Notes: generated by a model not told the origin, from the sequence alone. Shown: positions 25,075 through 37,300, numbered from the stretch's first letter. The stretch is 51,757 nt of DNA from Klebsormidium nitens (GCA_000708835.1 DF237560.1:1-51757), one strand, 5' to 3'. Made by a program: numbers and translations.

Positions 25075-28000
25075 TCAGGCCGGGGAGATGGTGAAGCGGT
25101 GGGAGGGGCTTCCGGCCACCGACCGGAACTTGTCGGCCAGCCGGCGGGACCTCTGCACCGGGGTCAATACGAGCTGGGGCGACTCGGTGTTCTGCGCAAA
25201 AGGGGGGAAGAAGGTGGGGTTATAGTTACGCCCGGAAATCCCCTTGTGCAAAAGAAGGGAAGAAGGTGGGGTTAAAGTTACACCCTAAGAACCCCTTGCG
25301 CAAAAGGAGGGAAGAATGTGGGGTTGAAATTACCCCCTAATATCCTTGTTGGAAAAGAGAAGTATACTCCGTGACGGCGGCCCGAAGGCGAAATAAAGCT
25401 GTTTGTATGGAAGTTCGAGTTCCCTTGTGTGCGTGCCGGAATGTACTGAATAAAAGCAAACCTTCCATTTTGTTGAGGCTCACGGCTTACAGGTTACCTC
25501 TCGGCTCGAAAGGATTGCATACCGCCTCGGACTCCTGACGAGCAAATATAGTTGAGTCGAAACAACTCCTCCCTATCCATCCACTTCCAGCTCCAAGCGC
25601 TTTACCTTTGAGGTCAAAAATGCGGCAAATTCGTACGTGCGTTTTCACCCACAAAACGCGCGGTTTGCTAACGCCATTATCCAAAAAGTAGAGTACTGCC
25701 AAGAGAGGAAATCACGGTTCGCTGATGCCAAAAAGGAAAAGTCGAGTTGCCATAATTGCAAATGTCTTCAGTTGGCAAGATGACGAGATTGTACGAGATC
25801 CGAGACCACGAACCTGCGCACTTGCGAGGATCACAAAAGTCTTACACTCGCCGAGACCACGAATCTGTGCGATTGCCTGGACACATTAACAGTTGCCTGG
25901 AACACCAAATCGAGCTTCGACACGGACACCTCACCTGTCCGATCATGTGGCGTACGAACGCTTGGTACTGTCCGAAAGGCGACCCGATTAGAAGCAACGC
26001 CTTTACCCACTTAGAGGCGCAGGTTGATCGTCTTGCCTCTAACTAATGGGAAACGCGCATCAAAGTTATCAGATCACGAGTTTCTGCCTCAACCGGACGC
26101 CTCACCTGTCCGATCATGTGGCGTACGAACGCCTGGTACCGTCCGAACGGCGACCCGAGCGCGGAATTCGCGGGCGTCACCACGACCGGCTCCTCCATGC
26201 GCACCCCCTGCCGCAGGAACATGGGCGTCGTCACCTCCGCCGGGATGACGTCATCCTCCTCCTGGCTGACGTCATCACTGGCCCCGCGGACGTCATCCCG
26301 GCCTGCTGTGGGCGCCGGGAAGAAGTGGGCGCCGACGAAGGCGGCGAGGGAGAAGACGGCGAAGAGCGCCAGGGCGGCCGCGAACGCGGAGGTGTAGCTG
26401 CGGACGGCGACGTCGGCCATTTCCAGCAGCGCAGCTTCACGGACCTGCAGACAAAGAATAATCTTGTAAGTACGAGAAAAGGAATGACTCGGAATAATGT
26501 CAAGCCGTGACTAACAATGAAGAGTTGAATGTATGTTTCGTTGATCTGTGAGTGCAGCCGCGAACGCGGACGCGTAGCTGCGCACCGCGACGTCGGCCAT
26601 TTCGAGTAATGCAGCTTCACGGACCTGCAGGAAGAAGAAGATTTCCTTGAAATCGAAAGGAAGTATGACTCCAGATGTTGTCAAGGTGTAAGGATACTGA
26701 AGAGTTGAACCATAGTCTAGCTGATCTGTGAGTTCTGCCGCCCACGCGGAGGTGTAGCTGCGGACGGCGACGTCGGCCATTTCGAGCAGCGCGGCCTCAC
26801 GCACCTGCAGGCGGAACAATCTTCCGTTTTTAAATGCAGTGGGTATGATGAAAAAATGTCAAGCCTCGACTAATATTGAAGAAGGTGAACCATATTCTTA
26901 GCTGATCTGTGAGCGCGGCCGCAAACGCGGACGCGTAGCTGCGGACGGCAACGTTGGCCATTTCTAGCAGAGCAGCTTCACGCACCTGCAGCAAAAGGAG
27001 TAGTCTTTTGAAGACGCAGTAAGCATGTCTCAAGATGTTGTCAAGCCGTAGCTAACACTGGAAATATGAATACCACATTTTTAAGCTGATCAGTAAGTGT
27101 GGCTGCAAACGCGGCGGCGTAACTGCGCACCGCGACGCCGGCCATCTGAGTGCAGGCGATTCACGACAGTCGAAAAGTCTTTGCAGAATTTTGAAGACAA
27201 GGAAGTTCTATGGATAAGTAACATGTAAGCTGTCCGCGTGTCAACACCTCGAAGCATCCACACTGATGCCAGAGACGGCGGAAGAGCGAGAAGGCCCAGT
27301 TCAAAAAGGAAAGGCAGATTGTGTCGACTCTCGACGGACCCTCGATAGAAATGCACGCTCCGCAGCGGTCCAATGATCGCACAGGGGTTCTACTTTGCTT
27401 CGAAAGTGTGGACCACGTTAGGACATGGTTCCGTGCAGAGTTTGAGCTGGGAACTTAGTCAGGTACAAGGAGTGTGGAGGGTCCACATTTTATCGGACGA
27501 TGGAGGCGCAATTGCGTAGTGACAAGGACAATTCGCACCCGGCTTTCACGACAATCTAATTTCTTCTCAGTGCGCAAACCTCGGGTAAAGGCCTCTCTTA
27601 AGCCCTCGACCTCCCCCTAACGGGGCAGTTTGGGGCTCAAATATGTTCCGGACTTTTCCGCACCAAGTCCTTCAGAAAATAGTTTCCGTGCGCATGGGTC
27701 GAGCCACTACGGTACCCGTCAATCTCCAATTATTTGCGTTCTTCCGCGACTTGTCTCACCTGCCGCTCATACACACTCGGGACCGCATCTGCGTCGTCTG
27801 AGACGGCGTCCCAGGAGGTGATTCGGACGTCCGCATCCGCGGATTGGGCGTTCGAGCTGACCGCGGCGTGCGCGTCTGGAAGTTCGGCCGCCCAGGTGAC
27901 GTCATCCTCGTAGTCCAGGCTGTCCGGGTCCTCCGTCTCGATGACGTCAGCACGCTCGTCGGGTTCTCCGGCGTCCGGGTCGGGCTCGTCGAAGGTAGCG

Positions 28001-31000
28001 GAAGAGGACGGTTCCTCCTGTTACAAGAAGGGGCCGAAAGGGATTCTGGCCTTCGAACTTCCGTTGAGTTTCTGGTAGATTGGGATGGACAACACAACGG
28101 AACGGACTGAAGGGCCATCACTGGTTGCAAGGAGGGGAAAGGCCCGGGCTCACAAAAGATGGGGCGAAACCTTGTCAAGCACGTCAGAAATGGATTGCCA
28201 AGAACACACTCTTCTCTTACTCCTCTACCTGAAAGACTGTGTGTTCGCTCAGAGAGAGCGAAAATCCTCCAGAAAGCTAGAAACACGAAAGAAATGCGTA
28301 ATAGCACCGGTCTCGTTCCTCGCAGCGAACAGAGTCCGCGGAAACCGTTTTGCGCCGCTGAGTAAAGGCCAAAGTTGTTGGATCACAACACTTTTGGAAG
28401 AACCTTCACCTCGGGCACCAGTTCGTCCAGATGAGCGCGTTTGGAAGACAAAGAGTCCGGGTATGTTTAAGTTGCACGCCCAGCCAATATGCGAAAGTAT
28501 TCTGAAATTTTGTCAAAAAGGCGGGTGTAGGAGCCTATTCTCACCTCCGGCACCAGTTCATCCAGGTTGTTCGGTCCGTCGTACTCGTCGAAGGACAAGC
28601 GGATGATTGGCAGCTGCGGGGCGGCGATCATTTCCTCGACGGTGGCGGTACCCTCAGCAGAGGATTCGTGAGCAGGCTGTCCAGACACGCCCTGAGAAGA
28701 AAACTTCTTAAGAATTTGCTTTTGCAAGGGAGTCTTGAGTTGGTCGTTGTAGGTATGGGGAATGGGTGCCAACAGTCTGTTCGTGAGAACAGGCAAGTCT
28801 GCAGTGAGAGCAGGTCTTTCGAAATTGTACACACATGGGAGCAACCTACATATAAAGAACACAAGGATCGGTAGAGCGTCTCTTCCTCGTCAAAGTAACC
28901 ATTGGACAGGGGATTGGCCAGGTGCACTGGTAAGTGGTGCTAGACCCATGTTTGCAGGGTAGAGATGGGTTGAGTTGCAAACAGCAACAGGGATTTGCAC
29001 GCGGAGAGAGGATGGATCCGCATTGCACTTCACTGAGCACAGTGCGACTAAAGGAGTAGAGGCCCTAAAAACCAGATCCTTGATGCCGTTGTGTTTGAGT
29101 TGAAGCGAATCTCTCAATGCCATCCGGTTCAACCTGAACGGCTCCAGCTCATACGAAGGTCAGAAAGGCAGGTCCTCCGGTCAAACGAAGAGTCCGTCTG
29201 AAAGAAAGGAACATCGAGCGCGGGACAGTCTCACCTCTTCATTTATCTCTCTGGGAACGAAGTGCTTGACGGAGGTTAGCCAGTCAACGTCTGTAACGAA
29301 GAGGTTGTTTGAGAACCAGGTATCGCCGCTGTACCTGAAGATTAAAAGGTCACCAGTTCATTGGCTTTGATGGAGTCCATTAAGTCACCTTTCAATGTGA
29401 ATTCAGCATTCACGAGAACGCAGTTAGAGTCGACGGAGCCAAACCATCAATCAGGTCGTTGCTGAAACCGCTCTCGATCTCTTTCAGCGAAAGATGACAA
29501 AGCGGTACTTCGTCACAAGCGTTCCATATATGCAAACGAACCCAACCTGTCACAAGTCTCACCTAGCAACTGGTTTGCTCTCAGGAAAGCTGCGAGGTTG
29601 CTCGCAAACGGCACATCTATTACAAGCGCAGACTCACCTTCCAGCGCCCGGGGTTCCGTGCCACAGCCCCCGGGGTGCCCACCGCCCCACGAGCGCAGCC
29701 CCCTTTAGCTCCCGGGGGACCCAACCCGGGTCCATTTCCAGCCCCCCCAGCGCCATGAAAACCACCGTCGCCAACAGCAGCTTCAGAACTAGGCGCACCC
29801 TCGATTTCACGGGGTGGGGGGTGCTGACGTCATCCGTGCTGACGTCGTCCTGGCCCGGCATGACGTCATCCTCGTCGTCGGGGGACATGCGCAGGCGGCG
29901 GCGCGGGGTGGCGCGCTCGCTCCCCGGCTGCTGGAGGAAGACCTCGATGAAGCGGGGGGATCCCCCGAGGGAGACGGACGTCATGGTTGTTGACTGCGGG
30001 GGGGTCTTGGGCTCAGGGGATTCAGGGGGGGGGACGGCGGACAGGAGGGACGTCCAGTCGGGCTGTGCGGCCAATGGGGCCCTGCCAGGTGTCGCGCCGC
30101 GGGCGAGGCTCGGGCGGCGGAACTCGGGGCGGGGGGAGAAGGGGTTGTTGGACGGGGAGTATTCCGGGTTATCTCTAACTGCATTGGGGTAATCGTTGAC
30201 CAGGTTTGCGGTCTCAGAATGAGAGGCGTCCTGGGCTGGGGTGTTGGGGGGGGTGTTCAGTGCATAATCAACCCGATTCTTAACCTCCTGGTTTGAGGCA
30301 ATGCCGATAACCGTGTCCGCTTTGGGTGGGCTGTCAGTGGCGGGTTTGACTGGGTTAGGGGTGAGGGTTACTGGTGCGGTTGCGCTTGAAGCAGGGCCTT
30401 GGTTACTCAGAGGAATCAGGAGATTGTCTGTGGGGGATTTGAGGGTGGGTTTGGGACTGGCTTTGCCAAAGGCGTCAGTGGGCCGCGGACTGGGATTTGC
30501 CGGGGCAGAGTTCTCTTTTGAGGCGTGCTCAGTTGTGGCGATGCTCTTCCAACCTGCAGCTGTAGAAAAGAAAGAAATTGTTTCATTTGCTGCTTGTTTC
30601 TGAATTGTGTTGTAGGAAGGTGTGCTTGTGTAATCATCAAGTCGATTGGAGCATGATCCCCTGCTGGATTCACATCTCCTACCTGTCATGGAACATGCCC
30701 AACTTTAGGTGGGTTCCTGCTATCAATACCAGTTTTTAGGGCATGTTCCTGCATTGAGGCGCGTCAGTACCTACTTTTGAAATGAGGCGAGATGACTTCT
30801 AAGCCTGTATTCAGGAAAATGCGACATTCCGCAACTTCAGGAGACTTCTATTCGTGCTTTTCTGCGGTCTTCTTCAGACAAGAAGAGGAATGCTGGACAC
30901 CGACCAAGCTAAGGCGACTTATCGCAGGCTGGGGCAAGCTAAATCACACAAGGGCCAGCCCAGATGTATAGCCCCTTTTGACCCACACTTCGAGATGGCA

Positions 31001-31819
31001 CTACAACCCTGGTCTTCAGCGCAGAACGTTCCATGTTTCACAAAACCGGGTGAAGTGCCGACATCGCTGATCAAAGATATTTTGCAACCAGCGTCAAGAA
31101 CCACAGTCAGACGATCTTGCCTGGTTACTTAGAACGTACAACAGTAAGGTCACTCATTTGCTAGGGGTTCGAGAGAAGCCCTTTCAGGCAGCAAACTTGA
31201 GCAGTAGAGGCAAGCCACCAACTACCGCCATTCTTCAAAACAACTGCAAAGTATGGATTTTAGGAAAGCACAGCTTCTGTAACCCAAAACAGCCCCCGGC
31301 AGAACAGCTTCTAAATGAAAGCTACATGTTGCATTGACTGCAGCCCTGCACTTTCTGTCTCTACTTGAATGAAGGTCCACCTGTCAGGGGGTGTCCTGAA
31401 GATCAAAGGCAGCAGGCTGATCCATATGAACAGAAGCAGCCATGTCCAGTGCAGCTAACAGCAGCACTCTAGCAACTCCCTTTGTCAGACTTACCTTTTG
31501 GAGTGTGCTGCGCATCAGCAAACAGCGGATTGTTGTGCGCCCCCTTCACCAGATTTGCCGCCACTCCCTGCAGGGGGCTCTTGGCAGGCACCTTCACACT
31601 CAGCGGCGACACCCCCCGCCGAGGTGACAGAGTCCCTGGCAAACCTTTGCTCCCTGAGGGGGGTAGTGGGGACTTTGGCGGCTTTGCTGCTGCCGCCCTC
31701 TTGGTGACCCCATCCCAGTACTGTTTGTGGAGCTGGCTGGGACTAGGCGCGGCAGAAAAAGTGCTCTTCCGGACCGGGGAGCCAGCGCGAGGCGCGGTGT
31801 TTGGATCAGCTTCCTGCAT
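25075..31819 (-). CDS. Unrecognised Pro/Ser-rich protein with two hydrophobic segments
   Basis: Seven minus-strand exons join in phase to about 735 residues: 31819-31495, 30559-29638, 29334-29235, 28691-28545, 28017-27760, 26444-26106, 25191-25075. The start chosen gives MQEADPNTAPRAGSPVRKST. Residues 1-360 are disordered-looking and rich in Ser, Pro and Thr with many SP/TP sites. A hydrophobic segment (LVLKLLLATVVFMALGGL, about 365-382) is followed by an acidic region, then a second (LALFAVFSLAAFVGAHFF) near 609-626 and a tail with two similar motifs, VVVTPANSALGSPFGR and LVLTPVQRSRRLADKF, ending ISPA. I do not recognise the family. A membrane protein with a phospho-regulated N-terminus is an inference. 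The intron before the sixth exon contains four degenerate copies of that exon's start. An extra small exon between 29235 and 28691 is not excluded. Confidence 0.75.
25192..25345 (-). repeat. Three-unit repeat of the 3' splice-site tract of the two-TM gene's last exon
   Basis: On the plus strand the unit is about 55-60 bp: TG(T/C)GCAAAAG(A/G)(A/G)GGGAAGAA(G/T)GTGGGGTT, then an AT-rich piece and a CCCC run. On the coding (minus) strand each unit holds a pyrimidine-rich tract plus TTTTGCGCA(A)G, the acceptor of the last exon. Only the unit at the exon boundary continues into coding sequence. Confidence 0.8.
25928..25995 (-). repeat. Copy of the 3' edge and donor of the sixth exon of the two-TM gene
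   Basis: The plus-strand stretch starting CTCACCTGTCCGATCATG at 25930 repeats 26101 onward (functional donor plus the exon's last codons) with only a few mismatches over about 60 bp, offset 171 bp. It lies in the intron after that exon and retains an intact GTGAGG-type donor (as GTGAGGTGTCC on the minus strand) but no acceptor for it. Confidence 0.85.
26540..27170 (-). repeat. Array of four copies of the 5' edge of the sixth exon, 180-bp period
   Basis: Exon-like starts on the minus strand lie at 26624, 26804 and 26985 with a decayed one near 27169; the functional start is 26444. The spacing is 180, 180, 181 and about 184 bp. Three copies preserve CTGCAG and then VREAALLEMA(D/N)VAVRSY(A/T)SAxAA, about 75 nt almost identical to the exon, before diverging into TDQ and non-coding sequence. 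The most distal copy keeps only the MAGVAVRSYAAAFAA part. None has a donor at the divergence point. Confidence 0.92.
28396..28425 (-). repeat. Copy of the 3' edge and donor of the fourth exon of the two-TM gene
   Basis: Plus-strand TTCACCTCGGGCACCAGTTC at about 28399 matches TCTCACCTCCGGCACCAGTT at the functional donor (28540 onward) apart from a few bases. On the coding strand both read CTGGA(C/T)GAACTGGTGCC(C/G)GAG followed by GTGA. The copy is about 145 bp into the following intron. Confidence 0.7.
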
Positions 31820-34341
31820 TGCTGCGTTGGGGCGTTCACATGCGCCTGATGGAGGTACCAAGAACTGATGCTGTTCAGGTGGAAATGCAATAACCGCAAA
31901 GTAAGTTTGCACATTCAAGCGCTATGTAGCTTTTTCTGTCATGCTGTCCAAAAGCTTTTCCTCCTTTTCCTGTCAACACAATTGAGGAAAGCCTGACTTT
32001 CACAGGTCAGCACGTTGACGCCTCCAGCTTGCAGATTCTTTCAGGGGTAGACCGTAGAGCCTGATATAAAAGAAGGAAGTCACCGCCCTTTCTACCACGG
32101 TATCATCCCGCTATCACAATTTCCAGAAAACAACTGCTGTGCCTCTGTGTTTCTGCGACGCTGGGAGGCCGCTTTCTTCGATGCTTGCAAGTTGCATTTG
32201 CCATGATTTGGGCTGCCCAGTGCCCACATTGCCATTCTTCATTTGAATCATGTGCTAGCCGTTGGACCGACCAGAACGTGATTCCGGTTGAGCGCGGCAG
32301 TAGAGTATGTAATTTCACTAGTTTCAACTGCAACGTAGGCATGACATCACCGGTACCCACGGTGAACAGTGCGACGGTATGCTACCGGTGTCGAAAATGG
32401 TCGGTACCGTGCAGTGTTCAGCCGGGCACTCGATTGCAGGGAAACGGAGTGCTCGGGGGATGTCAGGGTTATTAGAGGGCAACCGACTGATCTTGGTGGG
32501 GTTAGTTGGGGGGTTAGGGTGGGTACGGGCGGGCTATGGCGGAACGCCTTAGGGTATAGTCAAAACCCGGTTACTGCTCTCAGTTTGACCTTAGGGTTTT
32601 AGGTTTGGCAGGTCCTTAACTATGATGACGTCGCAGTTGAAACTAGTGAAGTTACATACCTACGTCCAGCGCGGTTTCCTGAACCAGTCTCGATCACAAG
32701 CAGACCGAATACCTACCGTCGATATGCGAGCTCAAACTATTCAGCTCGTCCCAGGACCATCGATGTTCCAGGCTCGGCGATCGGACGGTCGGACACCTAG
32801 ATTACCTAGACTGGTTACGCAGTGGAACTAATTTAGCGTACGGGTTACCGGTACGGTACTGACATGGTTCCAGAGCGGACGGTCACGATGCTCCGACGCG
32901 CCGCGACAGCAAGTATCTCCTGCGCGAGCGCGACGCGATAGGAGCCGCGTCGCTTCGCCTTCCCGCGCGTAGCTTTGAAGTTAGCAACCGTGGCATGCAT
33001 GCTTGCGCAATCTTCGCCAACAAGAAAAGGTGCTTGCTAGCCCGGACGATCCAGAGATGGAATGAATCTGTTGATCAGCACCAAGCCCTCTTCTGAGTCT
33101 AACTGTGTTATCCCGTACTTCACTACAGATAACAGGTCATTGAAAGCTCCGCAAACCTCGTTCACACAGATATAGACGTCTAGGGATTAGGCCAGCTTGT
33201 GAGAGATATATTTCTACGCTTGCGAATCTCGCGGCGAAGTTTCATCCATCATTTGTGCGACATAACGCAGACTTTGCTTCGAAACCCTTGATGTATGAAG
33301 TGATCGCTTATTGCATAGTAGATTGACAGAACAAGGGTGCCTCAGGCTGACATTTCTTGAGCCACTTTGAAGCGTCGTCGTGCAGAGTCAATAATGCAGA
33401 GTAGGTTGCTGATACAGTTGACGTGGTAGACTAAGAGCAGCAATAGCCAGGATCAGCATAAAACATGCAGGCAAATGCCTCACGACAGAACAACTTTGAA
33501 AACACGGATGGACCGTTGAACGTCGATAAGTCATGCAAGATTCCCGTGCTGATTCACGTCGGACGGGTTCGGCCGGGGGAGGCCGAAACGAGTTGTCGGA
33601 CGACGTTCCGTGTTCTCCATACGAAAAAGCGTCTTTCACTTTTTAAAAGATCAACGCGCTGTTAAAGGTTGAACCTCACCATACGCGCCCGCAAGTAGGT
33701 CATGGAGAATCCTTGCTTGAGTCTCAGGGAAGACTCTCCAACGTCAGGGGAGCTGTGGCAAAGTCAAATCAACAGCAAAGCATGAACAACCGTGGACCAA
33801 CATAAAACAGACTTCATCTGAAGTCGGCACTTTTCAGGCAGCAGATTCTGAGATGAGGCAGAGTAATTGAATCTTCTTGGCAAGGCGCCCCTAACAAGAG
33901 CCTCCTTGAGGGCTGCAAAGAAACTAGGCGCTCCCCTTTCAGAGGGTTGTTTTAACGGACAAAGGTGGCCAAGATGTGGAAGTCTGCCAGTGCAGGGGTT
34001 GATGGCCCTCGCCACATCAACTATGCACAGCTTTTCTCGTTTCAAGTTGCTCAGTATGTCCCTCCAGCAACTAAGGGGTTTGCTTCTGTTCTCGTCAAAA
34101 ACAAGGTCGGTCGTACTTTTCCTTATCAATGAACAAACAGTTCTATAGATTTGACATTTTCCCTGGGTGCCGTTGCTGATGAATGTGGCTGGGTGAAATG
34201 CGCACCAGCTCTTTTGTTTCGATGGTGAAGTCAGGCATAAGACATCAAAGGATGAATGTTTTTGTCCCCTGACCATGTAAGAGCTCTCCGATAGAAGCTT
34301 GTCCAGGTCAAGGTTGATCGATCCTTTTCCAATTTGATCAG
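31820..34341. promoter_or_regulatory. Divergent interval upstream of the two-TM and PH-domain genes
   Basis: About 2.5 kb with no exon I can fix, although the start of the PH gene must lie here or just downstream. A TTAGGG-type block occurs at 32495-32526 and 32591-32607 (AAACCCTAA on the minus strand, a telobox). ACCGGT/GGTACC-rich sequence occurs at about 32345-32415 and 32840-32860, and a CpG-dense block at 32880-32970. Promoter function is inferred from position. Confidence 0.4.
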
Positions 34342-37300
34342 GCTGCAACCTGGAGAAGGTTGATACTTGAGGTGGACTTCACGGGCGGAGTCCTTGTCCT
34401 GCAAGACAAAGACGCGATTGAATGTGTAAGTACTCAACGTCTGAGTGTGAGACAGATTAGTCCGCATCTACTTTTGCATGGCACTTCTGCATCCGACAAA
34501 CTCTTGAAAAGGCAACCGAGAATTCTCTGTAATCTGCCATGTTGAAGAACCAGTGATTACTATGTTTCAATCGTTGACATCTGCTTTATCTCCGCTGTTG
34601 TGCAGAGTCAACCTTTCGTATCTTTTCTCGAAGTCGAAGCCCCTGCCGACAACGACGACACAATGCTGATGCTGCACTTTGCGTATCCTCTCACTGCAAA
34701 AGACTTGTACATGTGGTGATTGATTGTGCATTTGTGATATGTCGGACGTGCTAGAAGCTTGCTGAATGCAAAAACAGGTTGGTCTGATCCTTGACTCAGA
34801 TATGTTACGCAGCGGGTACATCGAATGGAAAGTGACTATGCAGAATATGGCAGACCGTCTCTGCATGCAGCACATACTTGCGGTGAGCCCAGCAGCTGTA
34901 TTGAGGTAGAAGGAGGAATGCACAAACGTAAAGTCTTCATAGAATGTCAAGATGATATACGAAATAGAAGCTAACAAAGAGGAATCTAGTGCCAAACGCA
35001 TTTACATCAATCGTGTTGGTCATGAGCTTCCTATCTTAGCTAAAAGGCAACGGGGAACCATCTGCGCGGTAATCTTGTCTCTGAGGAGATCGGCTGTCAA
35101 GGCGGGCTGACGTTAAACCTATTTTGGATTCGTTGCAGCACGTGAAGCGGGACATCTCCGTTGAACAGGTCGTGGCATCGGGAACGGGGTTAGCAGGCAT
35201 GGTGAGGGACTTGAAGGGCCTCGATGAGTGGCCAGCGTTCAACAAGGGCGCCCTTGAAGAAAGTGTCTTTGGTACACTGAGCTGGATTTTGGAGACCAGA
35301 ACGTTCGACATTCGAGCATGAAGAGTCGATTTCGGCGAGCTTGTTTTGGTCGGCGGATGCAGAATTGATCAAACATAAGGATCATGACTTTGAGTCGCCG
35401 CCGACTGATTTGACCCCTCCTCCACGTTCGGCTTGCAGAGTAAAGAAGTCATCAGGTGTGGGCCCCTGTCTCGGAAGGCCAAAACACAGCTGAAGGTGAG
35501 TCGCATACGTCAGCAGTCTTGTTGAACGAGGGTGAGTATCTAATAGACAGTAGATGAAGTAAAAGCGCTTGTAATAGGTAGGGTTGACAAGCTCAGATGA
35601 CGGTATCAGCGCCCAATTGACCAACCCGCTCAGCTGCTCGTTTGTTTTCGTTCCTGCAGAAGGACACCAGATGGGTGGTTCTAGTCCCGGGCAAGCTGTT
35701 ACTATTCAAGGTGACTAGAGCATATCTAATCTCCTGACCTCACTTGTTGAAAACATCGAGTCGAATCATGAATCAACAATTGCGAACTGTTTTTGTCGTG
35801 GACCTGGACTTTGACGTCGAAGTCCCTAAATTTCGTGACAATTTCATGTCCCCTTATACAACAACGTAATTACCCCCACTTTCCCTGGACTCTTTGGGTT
35901 CACCAAGGTCGCAGCATCTAGCTCTCTGAATACAGGGGATTAGAGACACAGGGGTCCGTGGTAAGACGACGGTTTTGTCGTTGATTGGCTTGGTGCTTCC
36001 ATTCGCAAATGTCTACCGTAACAACTTCATTGCTGACTCCACTGCATCGACGAACAGATTCAAGAGACCGTCGGCCGCCACGTCCGATACGTATCTTCTC
36101 TTGTCGGAGCGTCAGTTAAGGTTCGTACTACACCATTTTTAGTTCTGCTTTTCCTTGCTTGCTCACTGTGGAGAACTTCTCTACCTAGCTTCTTGACATA
36201 TTGAGTCAGAGTCCACCTTTGCGGTTTCCATGTGTCTGTGGGCAAGAGGGGTCAGGTCAGGGCATTGCTACAAGAACGGCAAAACTCAGGGTACGTGAAG
36301 CTCTGAAAGATATAAGAAACATCAGAAGGCTTTGTGTGGAACAGCGCACAACATGTGGGATGTTGTGATTGTGGGCGACACCGGGAAACGGGGCCAAAAG
36401 AGAAACAGGGCTGATGTGTGATCTCTTTTGCGCAGCCCACGCTAAATGGTTTGGAGTTTCAAGTGAGCGCGCCGGGCACAAAGACGGTAACCTTCGAGGC
36501 GGCGAGCTTGGTGAGCACACTTCAGACGATCTCTTGATCTGTCAACATTTGTCATGCAAGAGCTTTTCCATGCAAGAGCTTTTTCAAGGACAAGAAAGCT
36601 TCAACACTTCGCCGTTCCAGATCTACTTCTTCCTGGCTCTCGATTGCAGGACGAGAGGATGCAAAAGCGCGCAAAGCTTCAATCAGGTATACTCTTTGAC
36701 CATATCTACGAACTTCAAGCTAGAAAAGATTTGAGAGAGCCCTTATTGCGTTAACGAACGATTCAAACAACTGTCATTCAAATCCTAGTGGCAAGGAAGA
36801 AGCTGAAGCTTTCGTCGCTGTGCAGGAGGACTTGCAGAGCTGGCTCGGGGCCTTCGACCAGGCGATCCTCGCGGCCATCTACGAACTGCGTGACGGATTT
36901 AAGGAAGGGCCCGCCAGCACCGCCCGGGGTATCGTCAGCAACGCGGCCACGCGCGCGAGCTTCGCGGCCGCTGCCGCGCCCGCCGAGCCGCGCGCAATGT
37001 CCGACCCAACCCCTCCCAAACCCCCGCCCATGGCGCCCGTGCTCGAGCGCTCCGCGTCGGCTGTGCCCGCGCGCGGCAAGCTGGAGCACTCAGAGGCGTA
37101 CAACCAGCGCCCGGAGCCGCTCGCGCTTCCGCCGTATTCCGCTGGAACCCCGCGCGGGTTTGGCGGAACCCCGACGGAACAGCCCGTGAGTCCGGCCGGT
37201 TGGAGGAGCGAGCCGAGGCTGGGAGACGAGCGTACGTTGCCGCAGATTCCGATGCCGCTTCCGCTGAAGAGCCCCTTTTTGACAGCGGACGCGCAAACCC

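Noticed and set aside
25055-25222. Plus-strand reading frame EMVKRWEGLPATDRNLSASR as a terminal exon
   Set aside because: The minus-strand reading of the same bases is in phase with the preceding exons of the two-TM gene, has a good acceptor and a stop; the plus frame is a shadow.
29090-29150. Possible small exon (VEPDGIERFASTQ) of the two-TM gene after an acceptor near 29132
   Set aside because: There is no acceptable donor before an in-frame stop, and the flanking exons already join in phase without it.
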